From: Muribaculaceae bacterium Isolate-037 (Harlan) | GTDB taxonomy: Bacteria; Bacteroidota; Bacteroidia; Bacteroidales; Muribaculaceae | DNA: 64,000 nt | Direction of reading: 5' to 3' | Assembly (NCBI GenBank): GCA_003762615.1 | Contig: RIAZ01000003.1 | Location: 62,001 to 126,000, forward strand | In this document: one piece after another, positions 56,534 through 64,000 of the stretch | Layout: each line of letters begins with the position of its first letter | Position numbering within the stretch: the first letter of the stretch is position 1 | The notes under the pieces: generated by a model | What the model saw: only the letters and a program-made list of their open reading frames with translations | Databases searched by the model: none | What the model was told of the DNA's origin: nothing | Position numbers and translations under genes: made by a program

Positions 56534-57295
56534 TTAAAGATTTTTCAAGTCACCCAGCGGGTATTCCTTAAACATATTTTCAGCCATCCATTCATTAGCC
56601 TGGACCGGGGTCATCTTCCATCCGGAATTGCATGTGGAGATCACCTCCACCACCGAAGTCCCCTTCTTGGCAAGCGCATTCTCGAAAGCCTTCTTTATTG
56701 CGGCTTTTGTTTTCTTGACAGCGGCAGGCGTATGCACAGACTGGCGGGTCACGTAGCACGTTCCTCTCAGTGTAGCCATGATGTCGGTTATCTCGAGAGG
56801 ATAGCCGTTAAGGTCGGCGCGACGTCCGTATGGGGAGGTGGCGGTTTTCTGTCCGAGGAGAGTTGTCGGCGCCATCTGTCCGCCTGTCATTCCATAGATA
56901 GCATTGTTTACAAAAATCATAACAATGTTTTCGCCACGGTTTGCGGCATGTATGGTTTCCGCTGTACCGATAGCCGCCATATCGCCGTCGCCTTGGTAGG
57001 TGAACACCACATTTTCGGGCCAAAGTCTGCTTATGGCAGTGGCAACGGCAGGAGCTCTTCCATGGGCTGCCTCTACCCAGTCGACGTCAACATAGTTATA
57101 TGCAAATACCGCACACCCTACAGGGGATATCCCGACGGTGCGTTCCGTCAGTCCCATCTCATGGATCACTTCGGCAAGCAGCTTGTGTATGACACCGTGG
57201 CTACATCCCGGGCAGTAATGCATGTGCACATCGTCAAGGAGCTCAGGTGTGCTGTACACCTTATTCTCTTCCTTAATTATATCTTGAATTTCCAT
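56534..57295 (-). CDS. 2-oxoacid:ferredoxin oxidoreductase beta subunit (TPP-binding)
   Basis: 253 residues: HYCPGCSHGVIHKLLAEVI with the Cys pair near the cofactor, VGCAVFAYNYVDVDWVEAAHGRAPAVATAI in which the HGRAPA loop is typical, and the TPP motif GDGDMAAIGTAETIHAANRGENI, seen in part (GDGDMAAIG) with Mg-binding NNAIYGMTGGQMAPT. Forms the TPP site with the alpha subunit. Confidence 0.92.
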   Translation of the reverse strand: MEIQDIIKEENKVYSTPELLDDVHMHYCPGCSHGVIHKLLAEVIHEMGLTERTVGISPVGCAVFAYNYVDVDWVEAAHGRAPAVATAISRLWPENVVFTYQGDGDMAAIGTAETIHAANRGENIVMIFVNNAIYGMTGGQMAPTTLLGQKTATSPYGRRADLNGYPLEITDIMATLRGTCYVTRQSVHTPAAVKKTKAAIKKAFENALAKKGTSVVEVISTCNSGWKMTPVQANEWMAENMFKEYPLGDLKNL

Positions 57296-57331
57296 TGGTT
57301 TCAGTCTTATTCTTGCAGGGCAAGAGAGTGA

Positions 57332-58426
57332 TCAATCATTAATCATCTTTTTGAGCTCTTCCACGATTTCAGCAGGACTCGGGATTATACCACCCAGACG
57401 TCCGTAGTGGCAGACAGGGATTCTGTCGTGCACGGCAAGCCTGACGTCTTCGATCATCTGTCCGGCATTCAGTTCCACACACAATATCCCTTTCTTCCCT
57501 TCAGCTGCCTTCTCAATCGCCTTGTCGGGGAATGGCCATAGGGTTATAGGTCTCACGATTCCGACCTTTATCCCCTCCTCTCGTGCAAGCTCCATCGCCT
57601 TGGTGCAAATTCGTGCGATAGATCCGAAAGCCACGAACAGATAATCGGCATCGTCCGTGTTGATCTCCTCCCATCTCACCTCATTCTTCTCGATTTCCCT
57701 GTATCTTGCCTGAAGACGATGGTTGATGATCTCCATTTTTGAAGACTCGAGTTCGAGAGACGTAATCACGTTTCGCTTACGCAACCCTTTCCGTCCGGTA
57801 GTTGCCCACGGGCATTGTTCCCTTATCTGGTCGTCGGTGCGTCGCGGACGCTGTGGAGGGAGCACCACCTTCTCCATCATCTGCCCGACGATTCCGTCGG
57901 CGAGGATCATTGCGGGGGTGAGATATTTGAAAGAGAGGTCAAAACCGAGAGCCACGAAATCGACCATCTCCTGTACGGATGCCGGGGCGAGCACAATCAG
58001 ATGATAATCGCCGTGTCCCCCTCCTTTTGTGGCTTGGAAATAATCTGCCTGTGAGGGCTGTATTGTTCCGAGTCCCGGTCCGCCTCTCATGACGTTAAGG
58101 ATTAGAGCGGGGAGTTCGGCACCCGCCATATATGATATCCCTTCCTGCTTAAGGCTTATGCCCGGGGAAGATGATGAGGTCATGGCAGCTTTTCCGGAAG
58201 CAGCCGCGCCATATACCATATTGATGGCAGCCACTTCAGATTCAGCCTGAAGCACCACCATTCCGGTGGTTTCCCAAGGCATAAGAGCCTCAAGCGATTC
58301 CAGCACTTCCGACTGAGGGGTTATGGGATAGCCGAAATAGCCGTCGCAACCGTAGCGTATGGCAGCGTGAGCCACCGCCTCGTTGCCTTTCATCAGTCTT
58401 ATCTCGTCGTTCATTGTTTCTGTCAT
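57332..58426 (-). CDS. 2-oxoacid:ferredoxin oxidoreductase alpha subunit (KorA/VorB-like)
   Basis: 364 residues: MKGNEAVAHAAIRYGCDGYFGYPITPQSEVLE shown in part (GYPITPQSEVLE) is the substrate/pyrimidine-domain start; TSSSSPGISLKQEGISYM and RGGPGLGTIQPSQADYFQ follow; the C-terminal domain has GIVRPITLWPFPD. With beta, gamma and the ferredoxin subunit it decarboxylates a 2-oxoacid to acyl-CoA with reduction of ferredoxin, the common route in anaerobes. 36 bases before the beta gene. Confidence 0.92.
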   Translation of the reverse strand: MTETMNDEIRLMKGNEAVAHAAIRYGCDGYFGYPITPQSEVLESLEALMPWETTGMVVLQAESEVAAINMVYGAAASGKAAMTSSSSPGISLKQEGISYMAGAELPALILNVMRGGPGLGTIQPSQADYFQATKGGGHGDYHLIVLAPASVQEMVDFVALGFDLSFKYLTPAMILADGIVGQMMEKVVLPPQRPRRTDDQIREQCPWATTGRKGLRKRNVITSLELESSKMEIINHRLQARYREIEKNEVRWEEINTDDADYLFVAFGSIARICTKAMELAREEGIKVGIVRPITLWPFPDKAIEKAAEGKKGILCVELNAGQMIEDVRLAVHDRIPVCHYGRLGGIIPSPAEIVEELKKMIND

Positions 58427-58480
58427 AATTACTATTCTGGAGAGTGTTGCGCTAATAATCAGGTGTGTGGTATTAAATCA

Positions 58481-58708
58481 TTACACCTTAACCCTATATA
58501 CTTCAATGCATGCGTCTGGACAAACCCAAGCGCAAGAGCAGCATCCGATGCAATTGTCCGGATTTGCCATAAATGCGTAATGATATCCTCGGTCGTTGAC
58601 CTCGTTTGGCTGTAGCGCCAAGGTCTTCGTGGGGCAAGAGTTCACACAGAGATTGCAACCCTTGCAGCGTTCTACGTTGACCGTTATCGCGCCTTTTACT
58701 TTTGCCAT
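58481..58708 (-). CDS. 2x[4Fe-4S] ferredoxin-type subunit (KorD-like)
   Basis: 75 residues with two clusters: CKGCNLCVNSCP and CIGCCSCAWVCPD. First gene of the four-gene operon, 54 bases before the alpha-subunit gene. It carries electrons from the TPP centre to free ferredoxin. Confidence 0.93.
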   Translation of the reverse strand: MAKVKGAITVNVERCKGCNLCVNSCPTKTLALQPNEVNDRGYHYAFMANPDNCIGCCSCAWVCPDACIEVYRVKV

Positions 58709-58876
58709 ATCTTTTATTTTTTAGAATGAGAAAAGTTGTCGTGACGACAATTTTCATGAATTACTTCACAAAAGTAGTAAAAAACTTTCGTGAAGAGGGT
58801 ATGATTTATATGTTGAACAACATAAAATATGTTTTACAACATATTTTTAACGGATAAAGGGTAAAAAAATTTAAAA

Positions 58877-59581
58877 TCAAAGAGAAGGAATAATTAAATC
58901 CATTAATTTTTTCATACCCTCCGTTGCTGTGGCTTTTATTATGGTGACACCGGGCATACCGACAGCAGCTGATGCCGGATTCGGGTCGATATAATATATA
59001 GGAGTGCCCGGGCGCACACATTGTATAAGACCGGCTGCGGGATAAACGGCAAGAGATGTGCCGATGACGACAAAAATATCAGCTTCGTTTACCAGCTCCA
59101 TAGCCGGCTCGATGTTAGGGACCGCCTCCTGAAAGAATACGATATGCGGACGCATCAGGTCGCCACGTTTACCGCGCGTTGCCGGGGTAGTCTCAAGATG
59201 ATTTATGTCGAGAGGCTCGATATAGTCCGGGTCGCTGACGGAACGCATCTTCATGAGTTCGCCGTGTAGATGCAGCACGTGTGAGCTTCCCGCCCTTTCG
59301 TGGAGGTCGTCTACATTCTGGGTTATGACGTAGACGTCGAAATATTTCTCCAGTTCTACGAGAGTCTTGTGGGCAAAGTTCGGCTCTTTTGTTATGAGAT
59401 CCTTTCTGCGGGCATTATAGAATTCATGCACGAGAGCCGGGTTACGACGGAATCCGTCGGCAGACGCGACATCCATCACGGGATAATTCTCCCATAGACC
59501 ACCGGCATCACGGAAGGTTGATATACCGCTTTCAGCACTTATCCCGGCACCGGAAGAAATCACAAGTTTTGGTTTTGCCAT
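58877..59581 (-). CDS. Sir2-family NAD-dependent protein deacylase
   Basis: 234 residues: VISSGAGISAESGISTFRDAGG (NAD site, given in part: GAGISAESGISTFRD), TQNVDDLHERAGS and catalytic His in HLHGEL. FYNARRKDL holds the Tyr/Arg pair that in CobB/SIRT5 types recognises acidic acyl groups, so it may remove succinyl or malonyl groups. The zinc-binding Cys pairs usually found between HLHGEL and the LMRPHIVFF strand are not visible; the region reads MRSVSDPDYIEPLDINHLE. Single gene. Confidence 0.88.
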   Translation of the reverse strand: MAKPKLVISSGAGISAESGISTFRDAGGLWENYPVMDVASADGFRRNPALVHEFYNARRKDLITKEPNFAHKTLVELEKYFDVYVITQNVDDLHERAGSSHVLHLHGELMKMRSVSDPDYIEPLDINHLETTPATRGKRGDLMRPHIVFFQEAVPNIEPAMELVNEADIFVVIGTSLAVYPAAGLIQCVRPGTPIYYIDPNPASAAVGMPGVTIIKATATEGMKKLMDLIIPSL

Positions 59582-59883
59582 AATAACAGAGTCTTTATAT
59601 TCAGCTTTTTTATCGCAGGCAAGAGTGTCCGAGATTATAAAACTCCATACTCACGAAATGAACAAGCGAAATTAATAAGCGAAAAGAATAAGAGAGAGAT
59701 GTCTGCGAAATTACATTAATAAATCCGAATAGATGCTCTGGTTGCACTAAAAATGAATATATTGTGCAAAACTACTCACAATGTCATTTTCTGTGCAAAA
59801 TTGAGAATGTCAATGAAATATTGGGATGGTGATATAAATTTGGGAATGTGGATGCAAGATAAACCGGTATAATATCCCTTGCA
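59582..59883. other. AT-rich intergenic stretch
   Basis: About 300 bases with no ORF of note. GTGCAAAACTACTCACAATG-like short direct repeats (TGTGCAAAA at about 59763 and 59791) are the only feature. Confidence 0.45.
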
Positions 59884-61095
59884 TTATATAATAAGAGTGG
59901 CTACGTCTGCAATTTCCTTAGCGAAGGCATTTAATTGCAGGCATATCTTGCGTGAGATTTTGCTGTAAGCATATTGATTATCGAAAGGGCATATCTGGAG
60001 CAGCCGTCCTTCGGCACAAGCATCAAAGACAATTCCGGAGGGTTTGTAATATTTGCCGAAACCGGTGTCGCATAATTCTATAACCGAATAATTACTTAGT
60101 ATTGCCTCGTTTCTCACCGCCTTCTCACGTGGGGATATGAATGCGCCCACGAGGATGCCACCATGTTCGCCACAATTCATCCATCTTTTGAAATTCTCTT
60201 GGTAAGTCTCCTCAGAGTCTTTTCTGTGAACCACCACAAACTCCTTCTCCGGAATATTCAGTAGAAACATATTCCCGAATATCTGGCATTTGCGTCCAAG
60301 AATCTCCTTATTATATCTCTTTTTGAAAAGCTCCGGATACATACGTTTCAGCGCGAGACGACGAGGGTTGTCGGCAAGATATCTTTTCCATGTGGAGAGT
60401 TGACCATGGCGGTTTATAATGCGGTCATTATAATTTGACTCAAAGATAATTGCATCCGGATTATTCGAGATGATTCTCCAAAGGCGGTTGCATCCGATTT
60501 TAAACCCGGCAATCACATTGCCGATATGTTTCTTATCAGGCATCTTTGATCTGACTTCCATTATCAGATGTATATGATCCGGCATGATGCAGGTTTTCCA
60601 GATTGCCACGTTCGGAAATACGGTAGAGATCTTCGGTAATTCCTCGGAGAATATTCTTCGTCCTAATTCTGACTGATAGATATAGGGCTTATCCTTTATT
60701 ATCAGCTTGCCGAATAGTTTTTCTCGATTTAAAGTTACCAACGTAATGAGATATATCCCCGGCATCCTGTAATCATGGAACGGGGCACGTTTCGTCAGAC
60801 GGTTGGAGCCGGAATGATGATACGATTCCGGTGGTTCATTCGCGATGGAAGATCCGGCATCAAGATCCGGATAGTCGGCATTTGGATAATGGGTATCGGT
60901 AAGATAGCCGGGATAGAGGCAGGCATCTTCTATATCATAGGCTGCATTGTCGAAAGCGGGAATATTGTTATCCTCTATAAGAAAATTGATTGGATCAAAA
61001 GCCGGCAAATCAGTCTCATCTTCATTTGGGAGATAAGAAGGAATCTTATTTGGAGCGGGAGCCTCTTTTTTATTGGGGAGATTGGAAGGAATCAT
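59884..61095 (-). CDS. REP-associated tyrosine transposase (RAYT), Y1 HUH family
   Basis: 403 residues from the ATG at 61095 (a TTG ten codons earlier is open). The first 115 residues are low-complexity and acidic with repeated FxxxNxIPAFDN/NLPN-like motifs. The transposase starts near RAPFHDYRMPGIYLITLVT; the HUH motif reads IMPDHIHLIME and the catalytic Tyr lies in the family pattern KRYLADNPRR. RAYTs are single-copy relatives of IS200/IS605 transposases that act on REP palindromes. A large inverted repeat lies just upstream (61191-61450). The C-terminal 130 residues (IPEKEFVVVHRKDS, FISPREKAVRNEAIL) form an extra domain not seen in short RAYTs. Confidence 0.82.
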   Translation of the reverse strand: MIPSNLPNKKEAPAPNKIPSYLPNEDETDLPAFDPINFLIEDNNIPAFDNAAYDIEDACLYPGYLTDTHYPNADYPDLDAGSSIANEPPESYHHSGSNRLTKRAPFHDYRMPGIYLITLVTLNREKLFGKLIIKDKPYIYQSELGRRIFSEELPKISTVFPNVAIWKTCIMPDHIHLIMEVRSKMPDKKHIGNVIAGFKIGCNRLWRIISNNPDAIIFESNYNDRIINRHGQLSTWKRYLADNPRRLALKRMYPELFKKRYNKEILGRKCQIFGNMFLLNIPEKEFVVVHRKDSEETYQENFKRWMNCGEHGGILVGAFISPREKAVRNEAILSNYSVIELCDTGFGKYYKPSGIVFDACAEGRLLQICPFDNQYAYSKISRKICLQLNAFAKEIADVATLII

Positions 61096-61190
61096 TCTTT
61101 TGTAAATTAGAGAAAGATAATACAAAAGCTATCGTAGCCACGCAATGGGGCGGGATAGCGAAGATGGAATCGAGGGAATCGAGGGAATCG

Positions 61191-61450
61191 GCGATAAAAT
61201 CGCCTCAACACGGACTCCTGCGGAGCGAAACTGCCCCCCCCCAATCCTTTCAGCCTCGGCCTTCATTGGGCTCAGCATTTCTTCGGCCTTCATTGGGCTT
61301 CATCTTTCAGCCTCAGCTTTTATAGGGCTTCATCTTTCAGCCTCGGCCTTCATTGGGCTCAGCATTTCTTCAGCCTTTATTGGGCCTGCTCTTGTTGAAG
61401 GAGTAGCAGTTTCGCTCCGGAGGAGTCCATGTTTATAGCGATTTTATCGC
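61191..61450. repeat. Large inverted repeat enclosing 33-base-type tandem repeats
   Basis: Outer arms GCGATAAAATCGC (61191-61203) and GCGATTTTATCGC (61438-61450). Inner arms GGACTCCTGCGGAGCGAAAC (from 61211) and GTTTCGCTCCGGAGGAGTCC (to 61428) with one mismatch. The loop has repeats of CAGCCTCGGCCTTCATTGGG, about five imperfect copies. Confidence 0.85.
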
Positions 61451-61495
61451 TTCTAAATGGCTCGCTTGAGAGAGGGGTGAGAATCCGAATAAGAG

Positions 61496-61640
61496 GCGGC
61501 TGGGGCTGGAGAGCTGGCGGCTGGAGATAGGCGGCTGGGGCTGGAGAGCTGGCGGCTGGAGATAGGCGGCTGGGGGCTGGAGAGCGAGCGGCTGGAGAGT
61601 GGGGGCTGAAGCGGAGCTGGCGGCTGGAGAGTGGTTATGG
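61496..61640. repeat. 35-base minisatellite
   Basis: Unit GCGGCTGGGGCTGGAGAGCT followed by GGCGGCTGGAGATAG; two perfect and about two degenerate copies. G-rich on the plus strand (GGGGCTGG runs). Confidence 0.85.
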
Positions 61641-61682
61641 AGCGGGCGATGCAGCAGGAAAGCCAGCGGGACAGGGGAAATG

Positions 61683-61715
61683 AAAAAATCCTGTAAGGGT
61701 TTAGCTTACAGGATT
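61683..61715 (-). terminator. Terminator of tRNA-Ser
   Basis: AATCCTGTAAG and CTTACAGGATT form an 11-base perfect stem followed on the minus strand by six T. Confidence 0.85.
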
Positions 61716-61716
61716 C

Positions 61717-61806
61717 TGGCGGAGAGGACGGGATTCGAACCCGTGGTAGGATTGCTCCTACGTCAGTTTAGCAAACTGGTGGTTTCAGCCACTCACCCAC
61801 CTCTCC
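61717..61806 (-). tRNA. tRNA-Ser (GCU), CCA encoded
   Basis: Acceptor GGAGAGG/CCTCTCC, discriminator G, encoded CCA; anticodon stem CAGTTTGCTAAACTG gives anticodon GCU; a long variable arm (GTAGGAGCAATCCTAC) as in serine tRNAs; T loop TTCGAAT. Confidence 0.96.
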
Positions 61807-61856
61807 TTGGGATTGCTCCGAATGTATGCAGGAAGGTTATTCCCTTCAAGCGAGTG

Positions 61857-61887
61857 CAAAGTTAGGCATTTTTTCTGTAACTGCAAA
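61857..61887 (-). promoter_or_regulatory. Promoter of tRNA-Ser
   Basis: TTTG (61884-61887), 19 bases, TAACTTTG (61857-61864) on the minus strand, followed by GCACTCGC just as at the tRNA-Val pair. Confidence 0.75.
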
Positions 61888-62012
61888 TTTTTTTCGGTGT
61901 TTTTTGTGAAAGTTGTTATTACTAATTTAAAAATTGTGTGTTTTTAGGGATTATGGCGATAAAAGAGCATTGATTTTGTCGTGTGATAGGGGGGAGATTA
62001 TGGATTTTTTTG

Positions 62013-62020
62013 TAATTTTG
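62013..62020 (+). promoter_or_regulatory. Probable -7 element of ruvB
   Basis: TAATTTTG ends five bases before the ruvB ATG, which would make the mRNA almost leaderless. No good -33 element. Confidence 0.4.
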
Positions 62021-62024
62021 TGGT

Positions 62025-63053
62025 ATGGAAGCAGAAGATTTCGACATAAGGGAGCGTCAGAGCCGCGAATCGGATAAGGATATAGAGAAAGCCCTCCGTC
62101 CGCTGGCATTTGATGATTTCAGCGGTCAGGAGAAGATAATAGAGAATCTCCGTGTGTTTGTGAAGGCGGCCCGTCTTCGCAAGGAGGCACTTGACCATAC
62201 GTTGCTGCACGGACCTCCGGGACTTGGCAAGACCACCCTCTCCAATATCGTAGCCAATGAATTGGGTGTGGGGTTTAAGGTGACGTCGGGTCCGGTGCTT
62301 GATAAGCCCGGTGATCTTGCCGGCATCCTGATGAGTCTGGAGGAGAATGATGTTCTCTTCATTGACGAGATACATCGTCTGCATCCTATCGTGGAGGAAT
62401 ATCTCTACTCGGCAATGGAGGATTACCGTATCGATATCCTGCTGGATAAGGGACCGGGAGCTAAGAGCGTGCAGCTGTCGCTTGCCCCGTTCACGCTTAT
62501 CGGTGCGACTACGAGGAGCGGTCTGCTCACTTCGCCCCTGCGTGCGCGATTCGGTATCAACTGCCATCTGGAATATTACGACCATGAGATATTGAAAGGG
62601 ATTGTGCGTCGTTCGGCAAGTCTGCTGAGAGTGGGTATCGCCGACGAGGCAGCCATGGAGATAGCCTTGCGCAGCCGAGGCACACCGCGTATCGCCAATG
62701 CACTGCTGCGTCGCGTGCGTGACTTCGCTATGGTCAAGGGTAATGGTTTCATCGATATAGCCATCGCGCGCCATGCGCTGGAGGCACTCAATATCGACCG
62801 CTACGGTCTTGATGAGATCGACAACCGCATACTGCTGACCATAATCGATAAATTCAAAGGGGGTCCGGTAGGACTATCCACGATAGCGACGGCACTCGGA
62901 GAGGATTCCGGTACGCTGGAGGAGGTGTATGAGCCATTCCTTATAAAGGAGGGCTTCTTAAAGCGCACACCGCGCGGACGCGAGACCACCGACCTCGCCT
63001 ATACGCATCTCGGACGCAAACGCTTCGATGCACCGGGAAGTCTGTTTGAATAA
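62025..63053 (+). CDS. ruvB: Holliday junction branch-migration ATPase RuvB
   Basis: 342 residues, the normal length. [20 protein letters not shown], Walker [13 protein letters not shown], Walker [11 protein letters not shown], sensor [20 protein letters not shown] shown in part ([10 protein letters not shown]), arginine-finger and C-terminal winged helix with [12 protein letters not shown] and [13 protein letters not shown]. It forms the hexameric motor with RuvA at Holliday junctions. Lies downstream of nothing co-oriented. Confidence 0.97.
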   Translation: MEAEDFDIRERQSRESDKDIEKALRPLAFDDFSGQEKIIENLRVFVKAARLRKEALDHTLLHGPPGLGKTTLSNIVANELGVGFKVTSGPVLDKPGDLAGILMSLEENDVLFIDEIHRLHPIVEEYLYSAMEDYRIDILLDKGPGAKSVQLSLAPFTLIGATTRSGLLTSPLRARFGINCHLEYYDHEILKGIVRRSASLLRVGIADEAAMEIALRSRGTPRIANALLRRVRDFAMVKGNGFIDIAIARHALEALNIDRYGLDEIDNRILLTIIDKFKGGPVGLSTIATALGEDSGTLEEVYEPFLIKEGFLKRTPRGRETTDLAYTHLGRKRFDAPGSLFE

Positions 63054-63118
63054 ATCCCCCGCTTGGGTCTCGGCCTGCTCCCTAAAGGGGAGTTGCTATA
63101 AACTTTAAACTTTAAACC

Positions 63119-64000
63119 TTAAGTACATGACAAAAATTTGAAAACATCGAATTTTGGGGTATAAGTCGGACGCATAAGTATGGTCGAAATCTCTTCCAAT
63201 CCATATTTGACAAGCGACTTTGCCTTTCTTCCATGTTTCAGAATCCTTATCGGTTTAATATTTATATCTTTATGTTCACCAACGAGATACGCCCATACAA
63301 GAGCCATGCAGACCATCGCGACAAGTCTTGCGATGCGGTCCATATCACGCATATGGGTATCCTCGATGTTGAAGCCGGAAGATTTCATGGCTCTAAAGGC
63401 CGTTTCTATCTCCCATCGTTTTTTGTATGTCAAAATCGCCTCCTCGGGCCGATTGAAGCATATGAGAATCTGCAATTCCGGAACACCATCGGAGTTTTTG
63501 ATCCGGCTGCCGGCAAGATAGACATACTCACCTTTGTGAAGAAAGAGCGTATGGAAGAATTTCTCCTGACCGACCTTCAAATCATTGAACAGCCACCAGG
63601 CTCGGATTCTCTCACCGGTGGAAGGCTTGACAATCCAGAAGTTCTGACGTATTCGGATGTAATACCGTATGCGACGGCTGTTGAGCCATCCTGTCCATTC
63701 CTTTCCGATGAACTCGCGGTCTGCCACAAGGCAGTCGATGCATTCCGCTCCGAAAAGACGGATAAAACGTTCCATAATTTTCTTGCGTTCTTCCCAGTTG
63801 GAGTTGCCACGTTTCGGAAGAAGGCTGAATATCAAAGGGAAGGCAATCCCTTTATAGGTTATGCCCAACATAAGGATGTTTATATTGAACTCCCCGAACT
63901 TCCAGTTGGTCCGGTCCATGCTCAGCACAAGACCGGTCTTGACAGGAAGCAGCGAGAAAATCATACGGGCTATGATGTCAAGGTCAAGTACATACTTGGC
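63119..64000 (-). mobile_element. IS4-family transposase, 5' part beyond right edge
   Basis: Frame open to the edge: 293 residues seen, with AKYVLDLDIIAR before the first internal Met. DDE set: Asp in LSMDRTNWKFG, Asp in CLVADREFIGKEW, and the YREK motif YKKRWEIETAFRAMKSSG with the catalytic Glu. The C-terminus LVGEHKDINIKPIRILKHGRKAKSL is typical of Bacteroidetes IS4-group elements. It ends 65 bases after ruvB; terminal repeats are not resolved. ATACTTAAG-type AT-rich DNA (AAACTTTAAACTTTAAACC) lies in the gap. Confidence 0.85.

Noticed and set aside
60775-61110. Plus-strand ORF opposite the RAYT N-terminus
   Set aside because: Shadow of the repetitive acidic N-terminal coding region on the other strand.
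61599-61865. ORF of 88 residues including RTGFEPVVG
   Set aside because: It is the antisense reading of tRNA-Ser and the minisatellite, a well-known false ORF type.

Overview
The window looks like a chromosomal segment of a gut-type Bacteroidales bacterium, possibly Muribaculaceae; the family is inferred from gene content and no marker was searched. It carries two SusC/SusD polysaccharide utilisation loci (PULs), lipoprotein signal peptides with a lipobox Cys, promoters of the Bacteroidetes form (TTTG or TTG, about 20 bases, then TAnnTTTG) and a SusR-type regulator. There is no sign of phage or plasmid.

Layout. (1) 1-11286, minus strand: an alpha-glucan PUL, most likely for dextran. It holds a SusR-like regulator broken by one in-frame amber codon, SusC, SusD, a SusE/F-like lipoprotein, a GH66 dextranase and a GH97 alpha-glucosidase that runs off the left edge. 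(2) 11287-15836: an accessory, repeat-rich stretch with a RhuM-like gene, a C-terminally truncated AAA-ATPase, a DUF4143-ATPase remnant, three copies of a MITE-like palindrome, a 184-base block present twice and an 83-base direct repeat. (3) 15837-27481: a xylan/arabinoxylan-type PUL with GH43, a GH43-CBM6-GH8 fusion, GH43 plus a lectin-like domain, a secreted protein, SusD and SusC, with a divergent stand-alone AraC-type regulator. (4) 27679-54211 and on to 55171: mostly housekeeping genes (2-hydroxyacid dehydrogenase, rsmA, C1B peptidase, Rpn-type nuclease, NfnAB-like pair, lysS, gpsA, pgi, porin plus GATE-domain transporter, two tRNA-Val, a queA-aroA gene fusion, fimbrillin-like lipoprotein, ECF sigma factor, HU, TSCPD protein, DUF4861 lipoprotein, pyrH, frr, glycosyltransferase, TrmH-type methylase, nadA). 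(5) 55200-55960: a gene-free AT-rich stretch with a dense cluster of DnaA-box-like nonamers where strand composition appears to invert, a candidate replication origin. (6) 55982-64000: a korABCD-type oxidoreductase operon, a sirtuin, a REP-associated (RAYT) transposase beside a large inverted repeat and a minisatellite, tRNA-Ser, ruvB and an IS4-type transposase cut by the right edge.

The most unusual items are the single open frame joining QueA (queuosine tRNA modification) to AroA (EPSP synthase), both with their key motifs intact; the candidate oriC; a family of 9-10-base-period arrays that follow terminator hairpins at many gene ends; the 3'-end repeat modules of region 2; and the amber-interrupted SusR-like regulator. 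All statements come from reading the sequence; no database search was possible.
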